Assembly: GCF_010692325.1 (NCBI RefSeq)
Contig: NZ_JAAHHW010000011.1
Location: 1 to 64,000 of the forward strand
DNA: 64,000 bases
Direction of reading: 5' to 3'
From: Moorena sp. SIO3I8
GTDB lineage: Bacteria > Cyanobacteriota > Cyanobacteriia > Cyanobacteriales > Coleofasciculaceae
Notes under the pieces: generated by a model
Databases searched by the model: none
What the model was told of the DNA's origin: nothing
The model's input: the letters and a program-made list of their open reading frames with translations, nothing else
Shown here: positions 55,266 through 64,000 of the stretch, one piece after another
How the letters are laid out: the number at the start of each line of letters is the position of its first letter
How positions within the stretch are numbered: position 1 is the first letter of the stretch
Position numbers and translations under genes: made by a program

Positions 55266-55976
55266 ATGGCTGAGTCAGAAAGTATTATCATTCCACCATG
55301 TGATTTATGGAGTGATGAACCCCCCTTGGAAAGCGATCGCCATCGAGATCAAATTGAGCTGTTACTCGCTTGCCTCAAGTGGTGGTGGCGAGAACGAAGC
55401 GACTTCTATGCTACAGGGAATCTCACTATCTATTTCAGTCCTGAGCATATTACCACCAGAGACTTTAGAGGACCCGACTTTTTTGTGGTACTCGGTACGG
55501 AAAATCGACCCCGCAAAAGTTGGGTAGTATGGGCAGAACAAGGAAAATATCCCAATGTGATAATTGAACTGCTCTCTAACAGTACAGCTAAAGTTGACAA
55601 GGGATTAAAGAAAATCCTCTACCAAGATACTTTCAGAACACCAGAATATTTCTGGTTTCACCCCGATACCCTGGATTTCCAGGGATTTCGCCTGATGGGA
55701 GGCCAGTATCAACCCCTCGACCCTAATACTCAGGGGTGGCTGTGGAGTCAGCAGTTGGAATTATTTTTAGGTGTACATAATTCCCAGCTACGGTTTTTCA
55801 GTGAAGATCAGCAATTGGTACCAACACCAGACGAGAGAGCTCAAGCTGCTCAACAACAAGCTCAAGCTGCTCAACAACAAGCTCAAGCTGAACGGCAACA
55901 AAGAGAATTGGCAGAAAAGCGTGTAGAGGAATTGCTAGCTAGACTCAAAGAGTTAGGTGATGATTCAGATGCATGA
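55266..55976 (+). CDS. Uma2 family endonuclease with repeat tail
   Basis: 236 residues from MAESESII. The PD-(D/E)XK-like core is visible as FRGPDFFVVLGTE and PNVIIELLSNSTAKVDKGLKKILYQ, then TPEYFWFHPDTLDFQGFRL. The C-terminal tail is a coiled coil made of AQAAQQQ repeats. Uma2 proteins are very numerous in cyanobacteria and their role is unclear. A longer start at 55221 overlaps the IS end and is less likely. Confidence 0.85.
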   Translation: MAESESIIIPPCDLWSDEPPLESDRHRDQIELLLACLKWWWRERSDFYATGNLTIYFSPEHITTRDFRGPDFFVVLGTENRPRKSWVVWAEQGKYPNVIIELLSNSTAKVDKGLKKILYQDTFRTPEYFWFHPDTLDFQGFRLMGGQYQPLDPNTQGWLWSQQLELFLGVHNSQLRFFSEDQQLVPTPDERAQAAQQQAQAAQQQAQAERQQRELAEKRVEELLARLKELGDDSDA

Positions 55977-56180
55977 TTCTCGCCATTGTTCTAACGGGCA
56001 TTTATCAAGTAATTCTAAAACTATGTAAATCCATGATCAGCTGATCGAGTAATGAGGAGGTTAATTGCTAATTGTCAATTTATAGGACTTGTGGCCATGA
56101 GTGTAACAGAAATAAATTGTAAGGGCGCAAGGCTTGCGCCCACAAAGTGATAGTTTTTTATAGTTTTTATTCAAAAATTA

Positions 56181-57398
56181 TTAAGGATCTACCCAGCGAC
56201 CATCAGCTTTAATTAAATTAATCAATTCCTCTACTCCTTGATCTTCAGGTACCTTTTTAATTTCCTCCTTACCGCGATACAGAGAAATATAGCCTGCTTG
56301 CTTACCCACATAACCATAGTCAGCATCAGCCATTTCCCCAGGGCCATTAACAATACACCCCATCACAGCAATATCTAAGCCAGCGAGATGTTTAGTAGCT
56401 TCCCGCACCTTATGCAGTACCTCCTCTAAATTAAATAAAGTACGACCACAGGACGGACAAGCCACATACTCCACCATAGTTTTCCGCAATCCCAGAGCTT
56501 GCAGAATACTGTAGCCAACAGGAATCTCTTTTTCTGGGGCTTCCGTAAGAGAGACACGAATCGTATCACCAATCCCCTCAGCTAGCAGAGTAGCAATACC
56601 AGCCGTAGACTTAATCCGTCCATATTCCCCATCCCCGGCTTCAGTAACACCTAAATGCAACGGGTAATCCATCCCCAACTGATTCATCCGCCTTACCATT
56701 AAGCGATAGGCGGCTAGCATCACAGGTACCCGTGAAGCCTTGAGGGAGATCACCAAATTGCGGAAATCTAAGGATTCACAGATACGAATAAATTCCAGAG
56801 CAGATTCCACCATCCCTTCTGGGGTATCACCGTAGGTAAACAGCATCCGTTCCGCTAGGGAACCGTGATTGACTCCGATGCGCATAGCTTTACCTTGGTC
56901 ACGGAGGGAAATGACCAGGGGTTCTAGGGTTTCCCGAATTTTTTCCCCAATTTCCTCAAATTCAGCTTCAGTGTATTCACTGCGATTGGCTTTGGGCTTT
57001 TCAAAGACATACAATCCTGGATTAATCCGTACCTTATCCACATGCTTGGCAACTTCCAGAGCAATTTTCATGCCATTGTGATGGACATCAGCTACTAGAG
57101 GCACCGCTTGATAGGTCGCTGCTAGTTTCTCTTTGATTTGGGCTAGAGCCTTAGCATGTGCCATACTCGGTACAGTGACACGGACAATCTCGCAACCAAT
57201 CTCGTGCAAGCGGCGAATAGCAGCAACGGAACCATTGATATCTAAGGTATCTTCATTAATCATCGATTGCACCACCACCGGGTATCCCCCGCCAATAGTG
57301 ACATTAGCCACTCTGACAGGGCGGGTTTGACGGCGGTGGATAGTAGTATCGAAAGCTGGTAGTGTACTAGCCCTTTGAGGTGTACTTAGAGTTTGCAT
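56181..57398 (-). CDS. ispG: 4-hydroxy-3-methylbut-2-enyl diphosphate synthase (IspG/GcpE)
   Basis: 405 residues. It has [14 protein letters not shown], the TIM-barrel region [18 protein letters not shown], and the [4Fe-4S] Cys residues in [12 protein letters not shown] and [21 protein letters not shown]. The enzyme makes HMBPP in the MEP pathway of isoprenoid synthesis, with ferredoxin or flavodoxin as donor. Confidence 0.97.
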   Translation of the reverse strand: MQTLSTPQRASTLPAFDTTIHRRQTRPVRVANVTIGGGYPVVVQSMINEDTLDINGSVAAIRRLHEIGCEIVRVTVPSMAHAKALAQIKEKLAATYQAVPLVADVHHNGMKIALEVAKHVDKVRINPGLYVFEKPKANRSEYTEAEFEEIGEKIRETLEPLVISLRDQGKAMRIGVNHGSLAERMLFTYGDTPEGMVESALEFIRICESLDFRNLVISLKASRVPVMLAAYRLMVRRMNQLGMDYPLHLGVTEAGDGEYGRIKSTAGIATLLAEGIGDTIRVSLTEAPEKEIPVGYSILQALGLRKTMVEYVACPSCGRTLFNLEEVLHKVREATKHLAGLDIAVMGCIVNGPGEMADADYGYVGKQAGYISLYRGKEEIKKVPEDQGVEELINLIKADGRWVDP

Positions 57399-57499
57399 AA
57401 CCTGTTAGTTGCTTGGCGTAGCGAAAATAGTAGGTTTTTGTATTTATTCTCTTAGGTTCCCATAGAATCAGGCGCTTTTGGCTTAGGGGTGAGAGTTTC

Positions 57500-57703
57500 C
57501 TACTCAGGAAAGTCGGGAATCACCCATTTAGGGGGTTGAGATAGTTTCTTGAGCCGTGCTTCCTCTGCCAACTCCAACATTTTGTCCAATGAAGTACCGT
57601 TAATGAACTGGGATGCCTCAGCAACGTATTGTTGATTGGGGCATTTGTCACCTAAGATACAACCGTTGATGCAGTCTTGGGCACAATTTACATTAACTTC
57701 CAC
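57500..57703 (-). CDS. Small Cys-rich conserved cyanobacterial protein
   Basis: 67 residues from a GTG start at 57703, chosen because AAGGAG stands 7 bases upstream; the ATG at 57739 lacks such a site. The sequence begins VEVNVNCAQDCINGCILGDKCPN with four Cys that could bind metal, then an Ala/Leu/Glu helix and a Pro-rich end (QPPKWVIPDFPE). It is conserved in type among cyanobacteria, and its role is not known. Confidence 0.7.
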   Translation of the reverse strand: MEVNVNCAQDCINGCILGDKCPNQQYVAEASQFINGTSLDKMLELAEEARLKKLSQPPKWVIPDFPE

Positions 57704-57871
57704 AGTACTCTCCTTATGGTTATAGCTAGTAATGACCACCCGGGCAAATTACATTCCTCATTGGCTAAAGTCATTGCTCTCAATTTTACGTTTTTTAGGA
57801 GTCGCTTGTTGGTCTCAACTTGCTGTTCAAATTCAAATCTCTATATAATATTAATAAAGTAATTTGTATCT

Positions 57872-58030
57872 ATGGTAGAGAGCATCTCAAATAACAACAA
57901 TAATCACCCCAATAATACCACCGAACATGAGGATATTAATCATGATGTTTTACTGAAGATGAACTCCCGAAACCGTAAAGAATTCAGCGTTATAAAGAAG
58001 TCATATATCAGTTTTTTTAAAAGGGGGTAA
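57872..58030 (+). CDS. Short Asn-rich ORF, unsupported function
   Basis: 52 residues starting MVESISNNNNNHPNN and ending ISFFKRG. No clear ribosome site or homology is seen. It may be chance or a gene remnant next to the pentapeptide pseudogene. Confidence 0.2.
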   Translation: MVESISNNNNNHPNNTTEHEDINHDVLLKMNSRNRKEFSVIKKSYISFFKRG

Positions 58031-58377
58031 AGGTAAATTATCCATAAACCGTTTTGTTGGAATTTAAGCAAATTTTATTTTGTAAAATGACGGCCAACCT
58101 AGAGGTAAATAAAGCGTTATTGGAAATTATTTTACACAACGATTATCAAGTCTTTGCCAATACATTTACGGCGGTTTGCATAACTAAGTACCTGGACAAA
58201 AATAAACCTCACTTCTTGATGCAATAGCGAGTGGGGGAAACCCCCTGTTCCCTTGCTGCCTCGCTGTATTAACTTATGTAAAGTTGCCAAAAGCCCCTCT
58301 GCTCCCAGCTCCCAGCTCCGAACGCGCCCCGCGTGGCCCACGGCCTCAGTCCCTGCTCCCTATTTCAACAGTTAATT

Positions 58378-58832
58378 TTACTTTTGTCCGACTACTTACC
58401 AACCTAAGCGGTGCTGATTTACGTCGTACTAATTTACAGCAAGCAATCTCAGCAATGCCAGTTTGAACGAGAGTAATCTGCTTCATGCTGACTTACAAAA
58501 TGCTGATTTGAGCGATGCTAATCTCAGTGGTGCTAGTCTGCAAAATGCCAAACTAAGTGAGGAAGACTAACCTTAGCTATGCTCAATTAAGTCATGCTCA
58601 GTTGAGTTATGGAGACCTCAGTGGTAGTGAACTCAGTTATGCTCAACTGCGTCACGTCGATCTGACTAATGCTGACTTGAGTTAGACAAATTTGATGGGT
58701 ACTAACCTATTTGATAGCAATCTTCAGAAAGTCAATGTCCAAGGTGCTCAATTTTGGTACAATACGGTTTTGCCCGATAAAATTCAACCTGAGCTAGAAC
58801 AGCGAGGAGCTATATTTATTGTTAATGGTTAA
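58378..58832 (+). pseudogene. Pentapeptide-repeat protein, degraded
   Basis: Successive frames encode the A(D/N)Lxx pattern typical of pentapeptide repeats: NLSGADLRRTNLQQA, NADLQNADLSDANLSGASLQNAKLS and AQLSHAQLSYGDLSGSELSYAQL. The last part, MGTNLFDSNLQKVNVQGAQF then LPDKIQPELEQRGA, is the usual C-terminus. At least two frame changes and a TAG break the gene. The protein would have formed a beta-helix. Confidence 0.85.
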
Positions 58833-59009
58833 TTGTTAATTTTTAATGGTTAATTTACGAACAACTAAGAATGATTAAGTTTTCTAAGCATTCAGCTATC
58901 ATTATTAAGCAGTCAGCTGAATACTTAGGAATTTTAAGTATTCAATCGGACACAATGCTACAGTGAAAGTGTCTGATATTAATTAACCTGCTTTTGCTTT
59001 TTTGCTGCC

Positions 59010-59651
59010 ATGAGTAATTCTGCTTCCGTAAACACCAGTAACTTTTGGGACTTTGATTTTACAGCCCCTCAACCGACACAGGATACGGATTTGCTTAGGC
59101 AGCTGAATTTCGTTCCAGGGTTAAAAGACATTCTCATGCTGCGTCAGGTTCATGCTCTAGAACACGCTACTGTCTGGGTTCTAAGTGAACGCTATGGTGC
59201 TAGTGGTGCTGGTGCAACCCCAACCACTCCTCCATCAGATAATAATGCTATAGGAGGACTATCAACTGACCAAGGATTTTATCTCTATGGTCAGGTAAAT
59301 TTGGCTGACTTGAGACGAGCAGTACCCACTGCCCTAGAGCGACTGACTCGGGGAGAATGGGATATGGCTATCCACCCCCGGTGCGGCACGAATCTCTCAG
59401 TAGCAGTGTTTTTAGGTGCTGGACTAGGGTTGGCTGTTCATCTGTTACTGCCGCGAGGACCGATTGAACAACTGTTGGGTCTTGGCTTTGCAGCGGTGGC
59501 TGCTACTCAACTAACACCTGATTTGGGCAACTTAGCACAACGGTACTTAACTACTGCCATTCCTTTTAACCTGGCGATTGTAGACATTAGGGAAACATCT
59601 GATATCTGGGGACGTCCAGCCCATTTTGTCCAGATGCGATGGATTGACTAA
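59010..59651 (+). CDS. DUF6391-type cyanobacterial protein
   Basis: 213 residues with LRQVHALEHATVWVLSERYG near residue 50, IHPRCGTNLSVAVFLGAGLGLAVHLLLP and a second hydrophobic stretch. This pattern fits a cyanobacterial membrane-associated DUF6391 protein. A C-terminal RETSDIWGRPAHFVQMRWID is typical. Its role is unknown. Confidence 0.7.
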   Translation: MSNSASVNTSNFWDFDFTAPQPTQDTDLLRQLNFVPGLKDILMLRQVHALEHATVWVLSERYGASGAGATPTTPPSDNNAIGGLSTDQGFYLYGQVNLADLRRAVPTALERLTRGEWDMAIHPRCGTNLSVAVFLGAGLGLAVHLLLPRGPIEQLLGLGFAAVAATQLTPDLGNLAQRYLTTAIPFNLAIVDIRETSDIWGRPAHFVQMRWID

Positions 59652-59743
59652 GCTTGAATTGTTATTTGTCCTTGGTTAGATCAGTGCAAGAGAACCGACC
59701 CACTTATACCAATTCTTAAAAGTAGGACTAAGCATGCAGATGG

Positions 59744-59788
59744 TGAGATGGGGAGATGGGGAGATGGGGAGATGGGGAGATGAGGAGA
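59744..59788. repeat. Octamer tandem repeat (GAGATGGG)n
   Basis: About five copies of an 8-base unit, unlike the 7-base units elsewhere. Confidence 0.85.
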
Positions 59789-59869
59789 TTTTGATTAATG
59801 GTGATTATCCGGAAATAACATAAGATGCAAGCTTTAGATGCAAGCTTGGCCACGAAAAAAAATCCCACA

Positions 59870-59904
59870 TTCAGACGTTATATATCTTACATATAACGTC
59901 TGAA
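59870..59904. terminator. Perfect hairpin, possible terminator
   Basis: TTCAGACGTTATAT with its complement around a 7-base loop, followed by CTTTGTTTATTT. It lies between converging genes (DUF6391 and NfeD-like). Confidence 0.5.
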
Positions 59905-59989
59905 CTTTGTTTATTTATCCTGGCTACGAGAACATTAACTGTTTCACCGAAAGCGAAGCTTTTCAAGTAGTGCGTAAGCTGACTGCTGA

Positions 59990-60027
59990 TAGCACCTCAA
60001 GTAGCGTGCGCGTAGCGCATAAGCTTA
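59990..60027. repeat. Dispersed CAAGTAGCGTGCGCGTAGCGC unit
   Basis: GCACCTCAAGTAGCGTGCGC followed by GTAGCGCATAAGCTTACGG. It matches units near 2541-2581 and, reversed, 3290-3340. Confidence 0.75.
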
Positions 60028-60041
60028 CGGTTAGTTAAACT

Positions 60042-60380
60042 CTAGCGCCACAGTTTGGAAAAGACTGAGCTCAGTTTTTGAGTGAATCCCAAGCTCTGGG
60101 ATTCACTAGCTTCTTCAACCCCCGGTTCATCCTCTGGTGAATTGCCAGGGGAAATATAGCCGGCAGGAACCACCAGCAACGTAATCCCGTGTCGGCCCAG
60201 CACAGTCACTTGGTCATCAGGCACAAGGGTAACTTGGGAATCATGATCACATAACCGGGCGGGCCAGTATGTGGCTTTAAATTTGACTCGCCCAGGCTTG
60301 GTAGGGGTAATGGTACTTTCTACCTTGCCAAGGCCTGGTTGTGGAAATAGGATGGAATCAGGAGCCTGTACTTTAATCAT
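60042..60380 (-). CDS. NfeD-like OB-fold domain protein
   Basis: 112 residues from the ATG at 60380, with ACGAGG upstream; a GTG at 60392 is possible. GRVKFKATYWPARLCDHDSQVTLVPDDQVTVLGRHGITLLVVP is the NfeD C-terminal pattern (G.a...G.....G..v.V....g..L.V). It lacks the usual TM helices, so it is a stand-alone soluble form. The Ser-rich tail is variable. Confidence 0.7.
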   Translation of the reverse strand: MIKVQAPDSILFPQPGLGKVESTITPTKPGRVKFKATYWPARLCDHDSQVTLVPDDQVTVLGRHGITLLVVPAGYISPGNSPEDEPGVEEASESQSLGFTQKLSSVFSKLWR

Positions 60381-60392
60381 TTGTGTGTTCAC

Positions 60393-61243
60393 CTCGTTTG
60401 ACTGATTATGTTATTCTGTTCAGCCTGCTTGGTACAAAACGTTTTAACCAGGGAAAATCTGGCAACGTAGGCTGAATGTGAAATTTTTTTGCCTTAAGTG
60501 GCGATTAACCCGTGCCATAGATCGGTTTTCAGTCAAGAGAGCATCGGTATTATCCAGTGTTCTAGGTATTTTTAGCGTCAACAGAGAATTCCGATCTTCC
60601 TGAAAATTAGCCTTAAATTCGGCAACGGAAACGTTTATTGGTTACAGATTAGATACACTTCCCAGCATCCAAGGAATGACACAAGGAACCATTCTTCCTC
60701 AGGAGAGTAAACACTTCAGGATTAGAGAAGTTAGAGAATTATAAATTTGTTAAAATCCACATCCTTTAAAAGTTTGGTAAGTGCACTACTGTATCCAGGT
60801 ACTGTCCTTAAAACCCTGGAGTAGGACAAATGCGTTCACTGATACACCCTGAAACGATTGAATAACGCTTTCAACCTAAACATGACCTAGAGTGATTATT
60901 TAAGGCTTAACCTAGATACAAGACCGCAGACGCAACTGACAAGCTGTAGATACATTGGAGAATCAGTAGATGTATTATGTATTCTTATTCTACATGTGTA
61001 GCGAAGAATCTGCCACCCTAGGGTAAAAGATTTTCATAATACAACAGACAATTGCTACGATAGGCAACTTCCTCCAGGAATAATACCAGATTTTCTTGAA
61101 AATTGTCACTTATCTGTTGGAGGCGGGAAACAATCTGAAAAATTTCCAATCTCCAAGTGTACTATAAGTTTACATCTTTGACAGGAAATTGGTATAACAA
61201 TACACAATTGATCATTTTCCCCTGACATCAAAACTATTAAATT
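60393..61243. other. Intergenic region without gene
   Basis: About 850 bases with no supported gene on either strand, no tandem array and no strong hairpin. It should hold promoters of the NfeD-like and DUF362 genes. Confidence 0.6.
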
Positions 61244-62203
61244 ATGCAAACTGTTAGTTTAATTCGTGCTGATTCCTATAATAGACAACTCTTACGAGCT
61301 TCCTTGGAAAGGCTGCTAGAACCTTTGGGAGGGATGAGTGCTTTTGTTAAGAAAGGTAATTCGGTTCTGCTGAAACCTAATTTACTTACTGCTGGTCGTC
61401 CTGGTAAAGAATGTATCACTCGCCCTGAAATTGTTTACTGCGTGGCTCAACTAGTCAAAGAAGCTGGGGGTAAACCCTTTTTCGGAGATAGCCCAGCCTT
61501 TGGGAGTGCTAGGGGTGTGGCTAAGGCGAACGGCTATCTGCCAATGATGGCAGAACTTGATATCCCTATTGTTGAATTCCACGGCAAGGGTTATGAAACT
61601 GCTAGCGAAACCTTTAATCATCTGCGTTTGTCTAAAGAGGCCATGAATGCGGATGTGGTGATTAACCTACCGAAGGTAAAATCCCACATGCAGTTGACCC
61701 TGACCATGGGGGTTAAAAATTTATTCGGCTGTGTTCCCGGAAAAATGAAAGCCTGGTGGCATATGGAAGCGGGTAAGGATGAGACGCGCTTTGGGGAAAT
61801 GCTGGTGGAAACAGCACGGGCGATTAATCCGCAGTTGACTATCATTGATGGCATTATTGGTCAGGAAGGGAATGGTCCGATTGGTGGTGAACCGAGACAT
61901 TTGGGGATCTTGGGAGCATCAGAGGATGTCTTTGCTCTCGACCGATCAATAGTGGAAATTCTCAATGTTGAGCCAGCTCTGGTTCCTACCCTAGCAGCTC
62001 AAAAACGGCTAGGGTTGTTGCCAGACTTAGCAGAGATTGACTTTCCTTACCATCGACCTGTAGAAATCCAAGTGAGGGATTGGAAACTACCTGATACTAT
62101 GACACCGATTGATTTTGGTATGCCTCGAGTAATTAGGTCTACCTTTAAGCATTTATATATTCGGCTTATCAAAGAGCCCATTAATGCTTATGGTAAAAGC
62201 TAG
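61244..62203 (+). CDS. DUF362 domain protein
   Basis: 319 residues. The DUF362 signs are VLLKPNLLTAGRPGKECITRPEIV, GDSPAFGSARGVAKANGY, ADVVINLPKVKSHMQLTLTMGVKNLFGCVPG and IIDGIIGQEGNGPIGGEP. Many DUF362 proteins carry a C-terminal ferredoxin domain; this one does not. The reaction is not known. A hairpin with T-run follows at 62290-62318. Confidence 0.88.
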   Translation: MQTVSLIRADSYNRQLLRASLERLLEPLGGMSAFVKKGNSVLLKPNLLTAGRPGKECITRPEIVYCVAQLVKEAGGKPFFGDSPAFGSARGVAKANGYLPMMAELDIPIVEFHGKGYETASETFNHLRLSKEAMNADVVINLPKVKSHMQLTLTMGVKNLFGCVPGKMKAWWHMEAGKDETRFGEMLVETARAINPQLTIIDGIIGQEGNGPIGGEPRHLGILGASEDVFALDRSIVEILNVEPALVPTLAAQKRLGLLPDLAEIDFPYHRPVEIQVRDWKLPDTMTPIDFGMPRVIRSTFKHLYIRLIKEPINAYGKS

Positions 62204-62289
62204 ACAGTCATAGGTATTTGGTAAAATTTGCTACAACACTATCCTAGATTAACCAAGTAACCTAGAGTTACCCTCCGATTGCTTAACCA

Positions 62290-62318
62290 TCCCGCCCTAT
62301 TGCTAGCGGCGGTTTTTT
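62290..62318 (+). terminator. Rho-independent-like terminator after DUF362 gene
   Basis: CCCGCC and GGCGG pair around a 10-base loop, followed by TTTTTTA. It stands 87 bases after the DUF362 stop. Confidence 0.65.
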
Positions 62319-62336
62319 ATTGATTAGTAATCAGTC

Positions 62337-62561
62337 ATTGGTGAATACCAGAAAACTTGTTACTGACCACAAAGCACTGATCACTAATTACTAATTACTA
62401 AGCTGGTGATTGGTGAATACCAGAAAACTTGTTACTGGCCACAAAGCACTAATCACTAATTACTAATCACTAATTACTAATCACTAAGCTGGTGATTGGT
62501 GAATACCAGAAAACTTGTTACTGGCCACAAAGCACTAATCACTAATCACTAATCACTAAGT
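62337..62561. repeat. Long tandem direct repeat (72-84 bp unit)
   Basis: Three copies beginning ATTGGTGAATACCAGAAAAC and ending in ATCACTAATTACTAA units, at about 62337, 62411 and 62495. The number of inner CACTAAT units varies, which gives the different spacing. Confidence 0.85.
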
Positions 62562-62647
62562 AGTCATTGGTAACTACCACAACACATAGTCCAACTTTGT
62601 ATAATTAAGTACTGTCTAGCTGGACTATTGGTCAAGTCCAGCAAACA

Positions 62648-63289
62648 GTGATAGACTTTCTGCTTACTTATAAGAGACCGAAGGTGGCATTTAAAAAGTC
62701 AAACAGCCTGATGCGTCTAGGTTTGAGGAAGTTGCGATTAGCCCGAAGGGCGTTGGCTAGCGAACGCAGCCATGTATACTTTGACCACTCAGCTATCAGC
62801 CATCAACAGTTACCCTCGGACGTTATGGCCACTTGGGAAGATCCAGTAGGGGATTTCCGCTTTGGTTACAATAATGACTATCTCTCGTTTATCTAAATTG
62901 GTGAGGACTCTGGCTACCTCACCTTTAATTGTGAATACATCAGTACTTTCCCCTGGATGCAAAGTTATCAAAAGGTGTTAGGCAAATATCTGCCTTTTGA
63001 GCAGGTATTTGCAGCATTGAAGACAGCAGCAAAGAAGGGGATGAATGCTTTCTCGTTGCCGGATACTGACCCAATCAAAGCTAAACTTCGGCTTCTTTGT
63101 AAAGAAGCACTGACTGACCAGGGCATGGGGGTGATTTCTATAGGTATCTAGGAGAGTTTCCGTCCGCCAAAACCAGAGCCTCCAAAATATGATCCCATTT
63201 GCTTGGAAGCAGCACCCATTAACATAGAAGTGTCAAAACTTGGTAAACTGAAACCTTTGGACAGCCATGTCAGAGCTTACACTCTCTAA
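62648..63289 (+). pseudogene. Unknown protein with two in-frame stops
   Basis: One frame runs across TAA (62894-62896) and TAG (63149-63151) with protein-like sequence on both sides: FGYNNDYLSF-stop-IGEDSGYLTFNCEYI, then GMGVISIGI-stop-ESFRPPKPEPPKYDPI. It contains an LARRALASERS segment made by a short palindromic repeat (62740-62770). No family is recognised. Its last bases overlap the start of the Uma2 gene. Confidence 0.55.
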
Positions 63290-64000
63290 AACTATAGTGT
63301 CAATGCCAGTGGCAGCACCACCTACTCAGGCTGAGCTCCCTTGTGATGATGATATACCAATGGAAACCGCACGGCACAAAGCCCAAATGGATCTGCTCAT
63401 TTATACCCTATCGCCTTGGCTAGATAATAGGTCGGATGGCTATGTCGGTGGTAATATGTTTGTTTACTACAGCGTTGCCCAACTCAAAAATAAGGACTAT
63501 AAAGGACCAGATTTCTTTGTTGCTCTAGATGTACCCAAGGGAGAGCGTCGAAGCTGGGTGATTTGGGAGGAGGAAAAGGCTCCTGACGTGATTATCGAAC
63601 TTTTGTCGGCAAGCACTGCTGAGCGTGACAAAAACGAGAAAAAACAGATTTATCAAAATCAGATGCGTGTGCCAGAGTATTTCTGGTTTGATCCGTTTAA
63701 TCCAGATGATTGGGCTGGATTTCATCTCCAAAATAGAGTTTACCAACCGATAGAACCTAATGAGCAAAACCAACTGGTATCTCAGGCATTAGGTTTGAGC
63801 TTGGTGCGTTGGCATGGTGAGTATAACGGCATCGAAGCAACTTGGTTACGCTGGGCAAATTTGGATGGGGAGTTACTGCCCACTTCTGAGGAAAAAGCTG
63901 AGCAAGAACAACAAAGAGCCGATCAAGAACAACAAAGAGCCGATCAAGAACAACAAAGAGCTGAACAAGAACGGCAAAGAGCCGATCAAGAACAACAAAG
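63267..64000 (+). CDS. Uma2 family endonuclease with repeat tail, runs off window
   Basis: The frame is open to the window end, so the C-terminus is missing. The start MSELTLSKTIV is at 63267. The core has KGPDFFVALDVP, PDVIIELLSASTAERDKNEKKQIYQ and VPEYFWFDPFNPDDWAGF, the same order as the gene at 55266. The tail is made of DQEQQRA/EQERQRA repeats that will continue beyond the window and form a coiled coil. Confidence 0.88.
   Translation, partial: MSELTLSKTIVSMPVAAPPTQAELPCDDDIPMETARHKAQMDLLIYTLSPWLDNRSDGYVGGNMFVYYSVAQLKNKDYKGPDFFVALDVPKGERRSWVIWEEEKAPDVIIELLSASTAERDKNEKKQIYQNQMRVPEYFWFDPFNPDDWAGFHLQNRVYQPIEPNEQNQLVSQALGLSLVRWHGEYNGIEATWLRWANLDGELLPTSEEKAEQEQQRADQEQQRADQEQQRAEQERQRADQEQQ

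Noticed and set aside
58087-58227. 46-residue frame starting MTANLEVNKALLE
   Set aside because: Weakly protein-like but with no family match and no ribosome site; it could be a remnant, but I cannot support a gene.
60393-61243. tRNA or small RNA in the long gap before the DUF362 gene
   Set aside because: No cloverleaf, no GGTTCGA-type T-loop and no strong hairpin were found by eye.
62337-62561. Possible CRISPR array
   Set aside because: Repeats are long (72-84 bp) and contiguous, without unique spacers, and no cas genes are nearby.

Overview
The window looks like a filamentous cyanobacterial chromosome, most likely a Moorena-like marine strain. The evidence is petG (cytochrome b6f), cytM, an NblS/Hik33-type sensor kinase, ispG, many GCGATCGC (HIP1) sites, and a very high load of short palindromic and heptamer repeats. 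No rRNA, tRNA or CRISPR array was seen.

Layout. 1-3.7 kb: a MATE transporter gene cut off by an IS200/IS605-type element whose tnpB carries an in-frame stop, then repeat-rich DNA and an ISAs1-type remnant. 3.7-9.8 kb: an AraC regulator divergent from a Cys-nucleophile hydrolase, a PEP-CTERM protein, a NUDIX hydrolase and a GltS-type symporter. 9.8-14 kb: a graveyard holding a GIY-YIG gene with a small partner, fragments of two NRPS domains, an Uma2 fragment, a 2OG-Fe(II) oxygenase with two in-frame stops, a frameshifted methyltransferase and three MITE families. 14-17.4 kb: a zinc-ribbon membrane protein and nblS.

18.4-32.7 kb is the most interesting part. It looks like a RiPP biosynthetic region of crocagin type. 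A 37-codon gene missed by the supplied ORF calls (30926-31039, minus strand) encodes a Lys-rich leader ending in Val-Tyr-Trp. It is followed on the same strand by two paralogous proteins resembling the C-terminal half of M29 aminopeptidases (one has lost putative metal ligands), a UGT-type glycosyltransferase and a PhyH-type 2OG dioxygenase. Nearby are two methyltransferases, a sulfotransferase, a MATE exporter, an MFS transporter, a family 5 solute-binding lipoprotein and an FG-GAP protein. Crocagins are known to be built from a C-terminal Ile/Val-Tyr-Trp tripeptide. The link here is by inference, and glycosylation and sulfation would be new for that family.

33-64 kb is mostly ordinary. It holds a 1431-residue membrane protein with four tandem 13-residue repeats derived from a genomic palindromic repeat, then pgk, a universal stress protein, rbgA/ylqF, a C15 peptidase, hisH, rsmD, petG, cytM, a HlyD/FtsX/ATPase export operon with a 32-residue membrane peptide gene inside it, carB, an intact tnpB, two Uma2 genes (the second runs off the window), ispG, a pentapeptide-repeat pseudogene, a DUF6391 protein, an NfeD-like protein and a DUF362 protein. 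Short repeats fill nearly all intergenic gaps, and some have entered reading frames without breaking them.
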